From NCBI GenBank assembly GCA_046484625.1, contig JAWOIO010000217.1, positions 1-15,729 of the forward strand: a DNA stretch of 15,729 nt, given 5' to 3'. This document shows positions 1 to 6,092 of the stretch, in pieces (position 1 is the first letter of the stretch; every line of letters starts with the position of its first letter). This DNA is from DASUAO01 sp046484625 (lineage in GTDB: Bacteria > Actinomycetota > Acidimicrobiia > IMCC26256 > PALSA-555). The notes under the pieces are model-generated. The model saw nothing but the letters and a program-made list of their open reading frames with translations. It did no database searches and was not told where the DNA came from. Both the position numbers and the translations under genes were made by a program.

Positions 1-26
1 CGCACCACGCGTCGGATCGTTCGCAT
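1..26 (-). CDS. 5' end of an unidentified gene, cut by the window edge
   Basis: An ATG at 26-24 on the minus strand opens a frame that reads MRTIRRVV and then leaves the window. It is preceded by GAGGAG (plus-strand complement at 34-39) with a 7-base gap, and this ribosome binding site overlaps the TGA stop of the upstream three-helix membrane protein gene. The good site and the tight coupling suggest a real last or later gene of the bc-complex operon. The basic first residues would suit a signal peptide or membrane anchor, but eight codons cannot identify a family. It could also be a chance start. Confidence 0.5.
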
Positions 27-37
27 CGGGGTGCTCC

Positions 38-874
38 TCACGCGTTCGCGGGTTCGGGGGTCGGGTCGGCGGGGGCGTCGCCTTCGGGAGCCTCGGCCCG
101 CTTCTTGCCCGCGGCCTCGTCCTTCTCGCGCCAGTGCAGGGCGAGCAGACCCAGGGCGAAGAGCAGGATCGACGAGACGAGCGAGACCGTCGGCGGGACC
201 CGGAGCGAGCCGAGGTCGCGCTGGAGCACCACGAAGCCGTTCTGGTCGGAAGTCGCCGCGCACTCAGGGGCCGGCGGAGCCGTCCCGAAGACCGTCTCGA
301 CCTGCTTGACCTCGCAGAACTCCACGACCGCGTAGAGCGGCGTGTGGGTGAGCTCGAACTCGAGCGGGTTGGGCTTGCTCCCGCCGATCTCGTACGTGGC
401 GAGGGTCAGGTAGTCGGTGACCTGGGCGAAGCGGGCGAACTCCTGCTCCTCGATCTGCTCCTCGCTGGGGAGGGCCTGCACGGTGACGAGGTTCTCGTCC
501 ACGGCGGCCTTCACGTTGGCCGCCTCGATCTCGTCGACCTCACGGCCGACCTCGAGGATGTCGCGGACCTCGGCGGTCTGGGCGAGCGACGGGTCCTCGA
601 CCACCTCGAGGACCTCCCAGGCGGGGATGCGCCCCCGCAGCGTGTTGAGCGGCGACCCGGTCGTCACCCACAGCCCCGAGAGCAGCACCATGAAGCCCGC
701 GAGGGCGGTGAAGGTGACGAGGAGCGCGAGCCGTCCGCCCATGTTGGTGCCGAGCAGCAGGTAGATCGAGCCGACGAAGAGGAGCGTCGCGGCCACGACC
801 ACGAGGACCCCGAGGATCGTCGGGTACCAGATGGTCCGTTCCAGGATCTCGCTGGCGAGGACGGGCAGGCTCAC
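38..874 (-). CDS. Conserved-context membrane protein of unknown function in the bc-complex operon
   Basis: The 278-residue protein starts at GTG 874-872, with AAAGGAA eight bases upstream. I do not recognise its family. It has two N-terminal membrane helices (about 20-41 and 48-70), a hydrophilic acidic domain (about 72-225) and a third helix (about 228-248), then a charged, Ala/Pro/Glu-rich tail. The middle domain contains two cysteines, C187 and C205, which could form a disulfide if it lies outside the membrane. No CxxCH, Fe-S or flavin motif is visible. It follows the diheme cytochrome c gene by 21 bases on the same strand, so it is probably co-transcribed with the complex. An accessory or assembly subunit is the most economical guess, from context alone. 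Confidence 0.85.
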   Translation of the reverse strand: MSLPVLASEILERTIWYPTILGVLVVVAATLLFVGSIYLLLGTNMGGRLALLVTFTALAGFMVLLSGLWVTTGSPLNTLRGRIPAWEVLEVVEDPSLAQTAEVRDILEVGREVDEIEAANVKAAVDENLVTVQALPSEEQIEEQEFARFAQVTDYLTLATYEIGGSKPNPLEFELTHTPLYAVVEFCEVKQVETVFGTAPPAPECAATSDQNGFVVLQRDLGSLRVPPTVSLVSSILLFALGLLALHWREKDEAAGKKRAEAPEGDAPADPTPEPANA

Positions 875-895
875 GTGCTCGGTTCCTTTCCCGGC

Positions 896-2125
896 TTACA
901 GGTTGCGCTCGTACTCGACGATCTTGGTGATCTGATCGTCGGTGAGCTGTCGGGCGAAGTGGGGCATGCGACCGGAGGAGATCCCCCGAACCCCGTACTG
1001 GTTGTTCGCGGGGACCCCCAGCGCGATCCACGAGAACTGCTCGTCCTTGCCGGCTTTCCCCGGGAACTGGAGCAGGGTCGAGCCGTCGCGCAGGTTCGGG
1101 CCGTAGGCGCCGCTGCCCTGAGGCGGCAGTGGCGGGAGCTCGAGGTTCGTCGGGTCGAAGTACGACCAGCCCTTCGTGTGGCACCGGGCGCAGTTGAGGC
1201 GGAAGAGGACGGCGCCTTCCGAGAGGTCCTCGACCTCCTCGGCGTACGCGGTCGCGGCCTCGAGCTCGGCCTGCGCCGAGTCGACCGCGTCCTGGAGCTC
1301 GGCGAGCGCGGCGGGCGTGGTCGTCCGGTCGGCTTGCGCCGCGGTGAGCGCTTCGGTCGCGGTCGCGAGCTCCTCCTCGACCTGGTCGACGAGGTCCGAG
1401 CCGCTGACGCGGTACTCGTTGACCGCCTCCTTGGAGATCGCGGTCGCCTCCTTCGAGGAGATCTGGATGCTCTCGAGGTAGTTGACGAGGTCGTCGATGC
1501 TCTGCTCGTTCAAGACGCCTTGGCCGCTGATCACGCCCCATGCCGGCATCGGCGTCCCGGGCCGGCCGTAGTTGAGGATCTCGGTGACCTGCTCGCGGTC
1601 GAAGCGGAGGAGTGCGGTGTTCACCGGCGGGGCCTCCCACGACACCTGCTTCGGGAGGCACTCGGGGACATCCTCGTTCCCTTGGTTCTCCTCCTCCACG
1701 CACTTGTCGGATTCGGGCTGGATCACGAACGGGGCGGCGCCGCCCTCACCCTCGACGCCGTGGCAGTTCGCGCACAGGAGCGACACCTCGGCGTTGTACT
1801 CCGGGCTCGCCTGGCCGGCGTAGAGCACCGCTCCCTGCTCGACGGAGCGCTCGACGAACCCCTCTTCCATCTGGACCTGGCGGGTGGGCTCGAGAAGGAA
1901 GTACACCGGCAGCGCCACCGCGATGATGAGCACGAAGACGAGCGACCAACCGAGCGCCCGCTCGAGCCGGCGTCCTTCGAGCCCTTCGTCGTCGAGGAAC
2001 GGCGTCTGGTTGGCCGGGGTGGTCTCCTGGTTGCGCCGCAGGCTCACGACGCGCCACACGATGACCCCGGCGATGACGAACAGGGCGACGACGTTCAGCA
2101 GGATCAACGTCAGACGAAAGCTCAC
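896..2125 (-). CDS. Membrane-anchored cytochrome c with two heme c sites, bc-complex subunit
   Basis: The 409-residue protein starts at GTG 2125-2123, ten bases after AGAGAAGGAG. Two CxxCH sites are present: C118-A-N-C121-H122 and C312-A-R-C315-H316. Likely sixth ligands are M193 in a TPMPAW motif and M387 in RMPHF. Two membrane helices lie near 7-27 and 59-79, with an arginine-containing loop between them, so both termini and both heme domains are predicted outside the cytoplasm. The heme domains are separated by an Ala/Glu-rich, probably coiled-coil stretch at about 240-300. C142 and C156 are extra cysteines in the first domain. Downstream of the Rieske gene, it should take electrons from the Rieske centre and pass them to a terminal oxidase or soluble carrier, the role of cytochrome c1 or f. 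It resembles actinobacterial QcrC in carrying two hemes but has two anchors and this helical spacer. Confidence 0.9.
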   Translation of the reverse strand: MSFRLTLILLNVVALFVIAGVIVWRVVSLRRNQETTPANQTPFLDDEGLEGRRLERALGWSLVFVLIIAVALPVYFLLEPTRQVQMEEGFVERSVEQGAVLYAGQASPEYNAEVSLLCANCHGVEGEGGAAPFVIQPESDKCVEEENQGNEDVPECLPKQVSWEAPPVNTALLRFDREQVTEILNYGRPGTPMPAWGVISGQGVLNEQSIDDLVNYLESIQISSKEATAISKEAVNEYRVSGSDLVDQVEEELATATEALTAAQADRTTTPAALAELQDAVDSAQAELEAATAYAEEVEDLSEGAVLFRLNCARCHTKGWSYFDPTNLELPPLPPQGSGAYGPNLRDGSTLLQFPGKAGKDEQFSWIALGVPANNQYGVRGISSGRMPHFARQLTDDQITKIVEYERNL

Positions 2126-2145
2126 GGACGAGGTGCTCCTTCTCT

Positions 2146-2181
2146 CCGGAAGGGTTCGATGGGCCGGAAGGGTTCGATGGG
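2146..2181. repeat. Two perfect 18-base tandem repeats upstream of the cytochrome c gene
   Basis: The unit CCGGAAGGGTTCGATGGG occurs twice, back to back, at 2146-2163 and 2164-2181. It lies in the 93-base gap between the Rieske stop and the cytochrome c start, just upstream of that gene's ribosome binding site. Read as a cycle, it contains GATGGGCCGGAA, which closely resembles the GATGGGCCGAA core of the 14-base repeats before nuoB. It is in the opposite orientation relative to the adjacent genes. Confidence 0.85.
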
Positions 2182-2189
2182 GAGGGTCC

Positions 2190-2204
2190 CGGGCCGGGGG
2201 CCCG
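2190..2204. other. Small GC-only stem-loop between the Rieske and cytochrome c genes
   Basis: CGGGCC at 2190-2195 pairs perfectly with GGCCCG at 2199-2204 around a three-base loop. It lies about 15 bases past the Rieske stop codon in the direction of transcription. No U-tract follows, so it is not a convincing intrinsic terminator. It might stabilise or process the mRNA between the two cistrons, or simply reflect GC-rich sequence. Confidence 0.3.
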
Positions 2205-2218
2205 AGGGGTGCGGCGAC

Positions 2219-3091
2219 TCACACACAGGGCGCGCCTTCCTGGCCCTGGCCAGTCGTGTCGGTGCCGATGGCCGGCCCCTGGATGAGCGTCGACGTGTCG
2301 ACGAAGATCGAGCCGCCCGACACCGACAGCGCGTAGCCGTCCATGCCGCGGGGGGCGGGGCCACCGGTCTTCTCGCCGATCCGGTTGTACTTCGAGCCGT
2401 GGCACGGGCACTCGAACCATTGCGACGTCTGGCACCACGGGACCCGGCACCCGAGGTGCGGGCACTTCTGCGACAGCGCGACGTACCCCTGGGCCATGCC
2501 TGCCGCGACCGGCGGCGGGTAGACCTTCGCTGCCTTCTTCACGTCGGCCTTCGGGAAGGGCTGGATGTAGAGCTTGGCCGACGCGTTGTAGAAGGGTCGC
2601 TTGGCTTCGAGGTCGGCCTCGACTTGCGCGACCGACCCGACGTTGACCTTTCCGCCGGAGCCGCCGGCCGACGAGGGCCACACGAAGGCCAGCGCCGCGC
2701 CGGCGAAGCCACCGACCGCGAGCCCCATGCCGGTGAGGATCCCCCGGTTGAAGAACTGGCGCCGGGTGACGCCCAGCTCGTCCTCGTCGATCGGCTCGTA
2801 GCGGACGACGCCGCGGTCACCGGCAGGCACCGGCACGCCGCCCCCGCCTTCGATGGCCCGACGCGAGTCGTCGGCACGGGCCCGCGCATCGCTGTCGTCG
2901 TCGGTCGACGCCGAACCGGACGCGGGCGCGTCGGACGCGGGCGCATCGTCGAGGCTCGCCGCGGCCGACGAGTCGGCAAGGCGGGTCTCCCGGCTGAGTC
3001 GGCCCGTCCCGGCGCGTCGCTTCGCGGTGCCGAGGAGGACGACTCCCGCTGCGACGAAGAGGACGACGATGCCGATGACGATCAGTGCCAC
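2219..3091 (-). CDS. qcrA: Rieske [2Fe-2S] protein of the bc complex
   Basis: The 290-residue protein starts at GTG 3091-3089. AAGGAG lies five bases upstream and overlaps the TAA of the cytochrome b C-terminal gene. The Rieske boxes are complete: C210-P-H212-L-G-C215 and C228-P-C230-H231-G-S. C210, H212, C228 and H231 are the predicted cluster ligands, and C215 and C230 the predicted disulfide. A first helix (2-21) ends in KRR. A long Ala/Asp/Ser-rich, probably disordered loop follows (about 30-100), then the twin-arginine-like motif T-R110-R111-Q-F-F immediately before a second helix (about 118-138). Tat-dependent insertion of the folded domain is therefore likely. The protein oxidises menaquinol at the Qo site and reduces the cytochrome c encoded next. 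It has two helices, whereas typical actinobacterial QcrA has three. PetC is the b6f equivalent. Confidence 0.94.
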   Translation of the reverse strand: MALIVIGIVVLFVAAGVVLLGTAKRRAGTGRLSRETRLADSSAAASLDDAPASDAPASGSASTDDDSDARARADDSRRAIEGGGGVPVPAGDRGVVRYEPIDEDELGVTRRQFFNRGILTGMGLAVGGFAGAALAFVWPSSAGGSGGKVNVGSVAQVEADLEAKRPFYNASAKLYIQPFPKADVKKAAKVYPPPVAAGMAQGYVALSQKCPHLGCRVPWCQTSQWFECPCHGSKYNRIGEKTGGPAPRGMDGYALSVSGGSIFVDTSTLIQGPAIGTDTTGQGQEGAPCV

Positions 3092-3100
3092 GACTGCTCC

Positions 3101-3964
3101 TTACAGCTCGAAGAAGACCCCGTCGTTCCACGGGAACACGAAGTTGAACCCCGGTCCGCGGAAGAACGAGCCGATCATGGTCAGGACCGCCCACATCATG
3201 ATGAACATGGTGAAGATCGCGATCGCGAACTTCCGGTCGGTGGGCTTCACCGACGCGGTCTTGTCGATGAAGGGGGCGACCGCCAGGAGTCCGAGCGCCA
3301 CGCCCGGGATGGTCACGCCGGCGACCATCGGGTGGAACATCGTGAGCAGCTCCTGGAGACCGAGGAAGTACCACGGGGCCTTCGACGGGTTCGGCGTGCG
3401 GTTGAAGTCGGCGAGCTCCAGCAGCGGCGCCCGTACGAGTGCCGAGAAGACCGTGACCCACGCAGTCAGGATGAGCATCGACGCGAGCTCGATCACGAGC
3501 AGGTGCGGCCAGACGTGCACCTTGTCCTGCGCGTCGGCTCGGGTCTGTTGAATCGATCCCGACTTGACCACCGTGAGCAGGCGTTGGGTGTGGCCGCCCG
3601 GTCCGGTGGCGCCGGGCGTCGGGGGCGCGGCGACCGCCGTCGCGGTCCCACCGCCACCTCCGGCCGCGGCACCGGCGTCGCCGCCGCCCGCGAGCGCGGC
3701 CTTGCGTTTGCGCGACCGCTCGAGGAGGTGCGCCGGCACGCCGCCACTGTCACCGCCGCCGCCGTTGTCCCCGCCGTCGCCGTTCCCGGCACCGGCATCG
3801 CCGCCGCCGCCACTAGGGGGTGGGGTCGGGGGAGGAGGCGCGTCGCCGCCGCCGCCGGCGGGCGCGGCCGCCTCGGTCTCGCCACCGTCGTCGTCGGTGG
3901 GAAGACCCAGCGCCTTGCGCCGCTCCTGCGAGCGCTTGAGTAGGTGTTCGGGGACCTCGGCCAT
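3101..3964 (-). CDS. petD: Cytochrome b C-terminal half (subunit IV-like) with long disordered N-terminal extension
   Basis: The 287-residue protein starts at ATG 3964-3962, six bases after GAAGGAG. Residues 152-287 hold three membrane helices (about 153-176, 200-233 and 246-268). Between the first two is NPSKAPWYFLGLQELL at 192-207, the Qo-site region of cytochrome b; the canonical PEWY is APWY here. Residues 1-130 are unusual for the family. A basic amphipathic motif, VPEHLLKRSQERRKAL, sits at 4-19, and a near copy, VPAHLLERSRKRKAAL, at 76-91. The Gly/Pro/Asp-rich segments after each are probably disordered. It forms the quinol-oxidising half of a split cytochrome b together with the b6-like protein encoded 25 bases upstream. 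The gene symbol is by analogy with b6f complexes; no orthology is proven. Confidence 0.9.
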   Translation of the reverse strand: MAEVPEHLLKRSQERRKALGLPTDDDGGETEAAAPAGGGGDAPPPPTPPPSGGGGDAGAGNGDGGDNGGGGDSGGVPAHLLERSRKRKAALAGGGDAGAAAGGGGGTATAVAAPPTPGATGPGGHTQRLLTVVKSGSIQQTRADAQDKVHVWPHLLVIELASMLILTAWVTVFSALVRAPLLELADFNRTPNPSKAPWYFLGLQELLTMFHPMVAGVTIPGVALGLLAVAPFIDKTASVKPTDRKFAIAIFTMFIMMWAVLTMIGSFFRGPGFNFVFPWNDGVFFEL

Positions 3965-3989
3965 CGCCGACTCCTTCTCCGAAGCTCGT

Positions 3990-4790
3990 TTACAGCGGAC
4001 CCGAGATCCCGCCGTCCTTGCGGACCCGCCAGAAGTGCACCGCCATGAAGATGACGATGATGAACGGCAGGAGCAGGACGTGCAGGACGTACCAGCGCAA
4101 CAACGTGTCGTTGCCGATCTCCCGTGACCCGAGCAGGGCGAATTTCACGCTCGATCCGAACACGGGGGTGAAGCCCATCATGTTGGTCCCCACGGTGACC
4201 GCCCAGAGTGCGAGCTGGTCCCAGGGGAGGAGGTAGCCGGTGAACGACAGCATCAGGGTGAGCAGCAGGAGCACCACGCCGATCACCCAGTTGAACTCGC
4301 GGGGGGCCTTGTAGGCCCCGTGGTAGAAGACGCGGCACATGTGCAGGAACACCGCAAGCACCATGAGGTGCGCCGCCCACCGGTGCATGTTGCGCACGAG
4401 TGAGCCGAACGCCACCGCGGTCTCCAGCGTCTGGACGTCGTTCCAGGCCGACGCCGCGGTCGGCCGGTAGAAGAACATCAAGAAGATGCCGGTGACGGTG
4501 AGCAGGATGAAGAGGAAGAAGCTCAAGCCCCCGAGGCACAGCGTGTACGAGACCTTGACCGCGTGCCGCTTCACCTTCACCGGGTGCAGGTGGTACAGCA
4601 CGTTGTTCATCACGACGTAGGACCGGTTGCGGGGGCTGTCGGTGTAGCCGCGCCGATAGATCGAGCCCGGCCGGAAGATGGCGTTCCACGCCTGGGAGCC
4701 GCGGATCTTCTCGTCGGTCTTCTCCAGGGCGGCGCCCACCTTCGCGCGGGGGCCGCTCCCGTTGCCGTTGGTGCCGTTGCCGTTCGCCAC
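3990..4790 (-). CDS. petB: Cytochrome b6-like heme-binding subunit
   Basis: The 266-residue protein starts at GTG 4790-4788, nine bases after CAGGAG. It corresponds to the N-terminal four-helix half of cytochrome b. The two b hemes should be held by H136 and H150 (14 apart) and by H237 and H252 (15 apart). The 15-residue spacing in the second pair is the b6f type; mitochondrial-type bc1 has 14. C85, in YTLCLGGLS, aligns with the cysteine of chloroplast cytochrome b6 (FYCLGG) that anchors heme ci (cn). Helices run at about 86-108, 137-156, 168-188 and 231-252. The first 20 residues are an Asn/Gly-rich tail. It lies between the ferredoxin and subunit IV genes and forms the menaquinone-reducing side of the complex. 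The symbol is by analogy. Confidence 0.94.
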   Translation of the reverse strand: MANGNGTNGNGSGPRAKVGAALEKTDEKIRGSQAWNAIFRPGSIYRRGYTDSPRNRSYVVMNNVLYHLHPVKVKRHAVKVSYTLCLGGLSFFLFILLTVTGIFLMFFYRPTAASAWNDVQTLETAVAFGSLVRNMHRWAAHLMVLAVFLHMCRVFYHGAYKAPREFNWVIGVVLLLLTLMLSFTGYLLPWDQLALWAVTVGTNMMGFTPVFGSSVKFALLGSREIGNDTLLRWYVLHVLLLPFIIVIFMAVHFWRVRKDGGISGPL

Positions 4791-4842
4791 GAACCTGTGC
4801 TCCTGGATGTGGTGGTGCGGCCGGGGCCGCGGTCGAGTCGGA

Positions 4843-5256
4843 TTAGAAACGGACGCCGTACGAGTAGCCGTGCCGGTTGGTGCGCACGTGGGGGTCGCCC
4901 TCGGCGATGTCGGTGCTGATCTTGCCGAGGATGATCACGCCGGTCGGACAACGATCGACGCAGAGTGCGCACCGGGTGCAGATGTCCTCGTCGACGATGA
5001 ACGCCACGTGGTCGCGGGGGTTCTCGCCGGGCTGCTCGGTCGCAACGGCTTCGCTGATCGCGCTGACCGACACCATGTGGATGCACTTCCACGGGCAGAT
5101 GTCGACGCACCCTTCGCAGAGGATGCACTCAGCCTGGTCGATGTGCAGGAACTGCTTGGGCTTCACCGACTGGGTGAGGAACGCCGGGTCGACCTCCTGC
5201 AGGAGGTAGTCAGTGGCGAAGTCTGGCATCGGCGGGTTCGCGTCGGTGCGGGCCAT
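4843..5256 (-). CDS. Ferredoxin with two [4Fe-4S] motifs, encoded inside the bc-complex operon
   Basis: The 137-residue protein carries two CxxCxxCxxxC motifs: C44, C47, C50, C54 and C93, C96, C99, C103. Each is followed by proline, a classical bacterial 2[4Fe-4S] ferredoxin pattern. C58 is an extra cysteine after the first motif. There is no signal peptide or membrane helix, so it should be cytoplasmic. The ATG lies three bases after the stop of the five-helix membrane protein, with no good ribosome binding site, which suggests translational coupling. ATG at codon 10 is a possible alternative start. The cytochrome b6-like gene begins 52 bases downstream. Family knowledge gives electron transfer but not the partner. 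From context it may be a peripheral subunit of the bc complex, handling electrons at its cytoplasmic face. A NuoI-like subunit is less likely because the nuo operon is elsewhere. Confidence 0.9.
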   Translation of the reverse strand: MARTDANPPMPDFATDYLLQEVDPAFLTQSVKPKQFLHIDQAECILCEGCVDICPWKCIHMVSVSAISEAVATEQPGENPRDHVAFIVDEDICTRCALCVDRCPTGVIILGKISTDIAEGDPHVRTNRHGYSYGVRF

Positions 5257-5259
5257 GGC

Positions 5260-5943
5260 TCAGACCGCCGCCGTGCGCCGCAGGGGCCGACCGAAGCGTG
5301 ACCGCTTCGCCGGCGCGGCGGCGTCGGACTCGGTGGCGGGGGCGACGTCGTTGCGGGACTGCCACATCACCCAGAGCTTGAGGTTCAGTCCGAGCAGCAC
5401 GATGTAGAGGGTGGCGACGACGATGTCGCGCACGGCGGGGTAGTCGAGGCTGAACGGGTAGTTGATCGGGATGAATCCGAGGATCTCCTGGTTCGACTGC
5501 CAGACGAATTTCCCGCTGTCGCCCCACTGGAGGTAGGCGTTCGCGTAGGTCATGTATTCGTGGGGGATGATCGCGTACGCGAGGAGGAGCAGGGCGAACA
5601 CGGCGGTCGCGCCGACGAACGCGGCCGACCACGTGAGTGGGGCGTCGGGGTCGTGCGGCGGTCGGGAGAGGACCATGAGCATGGCGTGGCCCAGGAGCGC
5701 GGCGATCCCGAGCCAGATGATCGTGCGCTGGATGGGGCTGATGAGCGCGCCGAGCACGAGCGTCCCGAGGATGATCGCGGGGAAGAGCGCGTAGCCGACG
5801 CGGTTCGAGAACGGGCGCTTCAGCATCGGCGGCTTGATGAGCGCAACGACGAAGCCGATGCCGATCAGCAGGATCCCGGTGGACCAGATGAGTCGGCCGG
5901 CCGGCCGGATCCAATCGAACCAGTCGGGCAGCAGGTTGGGCAT
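5260..5943 (-). CDS. Five-helix membrane protein of unknown family, first gene of the bc-complex operon
   Basis: The 227-residue protein starts at ATG 5943-5941, nine bases after GGGGAGGG. I do not recognise the family. Predicted helices are at about 17-37, 50-70, 74-92, 106-126 and 171-194. Positive charges after helices 1 and 5 suggest the N-terminus outside and a basic C-terminal tail (about 196-227) inside. The largest outside loop (about 127-170) is rich in Tyr, Trp, Asn and Pro and contains H128. There are no cysteines and no recognisable heme or Fe-S motif. Because it is coupled to the ferredoxin gene, it could dock the ferredoxin to the membrane or be an extra helix bundle of the bc complex. 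Both ideas rest on gene order only. Confidence 0.88.
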   Translation of the reverse strand: MPNLLPDWFDWIRPAGRLIWSTGILLIGIGFVVALIKPPMLKRPFSNRVGYALFPAIILGTLVLGALISPIQRTIIWLGIAALLGHAMLMVLSRPPHDPDAPLTWSAAFVGATAVFALLLLAYAIIPHEYMTYANAYLQWGDSGKFVWQSNQEILGFIPINYPFSLDYPAVRDIVVATLYIVLLGLNLKLWVMWQSRNDVAPATESDAAAPAKRSRFGRPLRRTAAV

Positions 5944-6092
5944 TGCTGGTGTCCCTCCCCGTCGCGCGCCGGCACGCCCGAGCGCGATGCGTTTCCTACC
6001 ACGCTACTTGCGATACGGGCATATCAGGGGTTCGGCGGGTCGGGTCGGGTGCCGGTGGGCGACGCACCGCGGCTGTCTGCCACGATGAACCG
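5944..6092. promoter_or_regulatory. Divergent intergenic region between the bc-complex operon and the flavoprotein gene
   Basis: This 149-base gap separates two start codons pointing away from each other, so at least one promoter in each direction is expected. The only less GC-rich stretch is about 5991-6026, containing GTTTCCTACC and GATACGGGCATATCAG. TAGCGT on the minus strand (complement of 6000-6005) fits a TANNNT -10 box for the bc operon, but I see no convincing -35 at normal spacing. The plus-strand gene has no Shine-Dalgarno sequence before its GTG, so it may have a leaderless or very short-leader mRNA. Exact promoter positions are not determined. Confidence 0.4.

Noticed and set aside
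2190..2204. An intrinsic terminator between the Rieske and cytochrome c genes
   Set aside because: The stem is short and no T-run follows on the minus strand. The downstream gene has its own good ribosome binding site and belongs to the same complex.
134..3943. A 1269-codon open frame on the plus strand running antisense to four bc-complex genes
   Set aside because: The minus-strand frames encode clear redox proteins with heme, Rieske and cytochrome b motifs. The antisense product is Arg/Glu/Asp-rich low-complexity sequence, as expected when high-GC codon bias removes stops from the opposite strand.
5943..6092. A 50-codon N-terminal extension of the flavoprotein from an upstream ATG
   Set aside because: The extension has no family similarity, overlaps the divergent gene's start, and would put the FAD motif far from the N-terminus. 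GTG 6093 fits the family.
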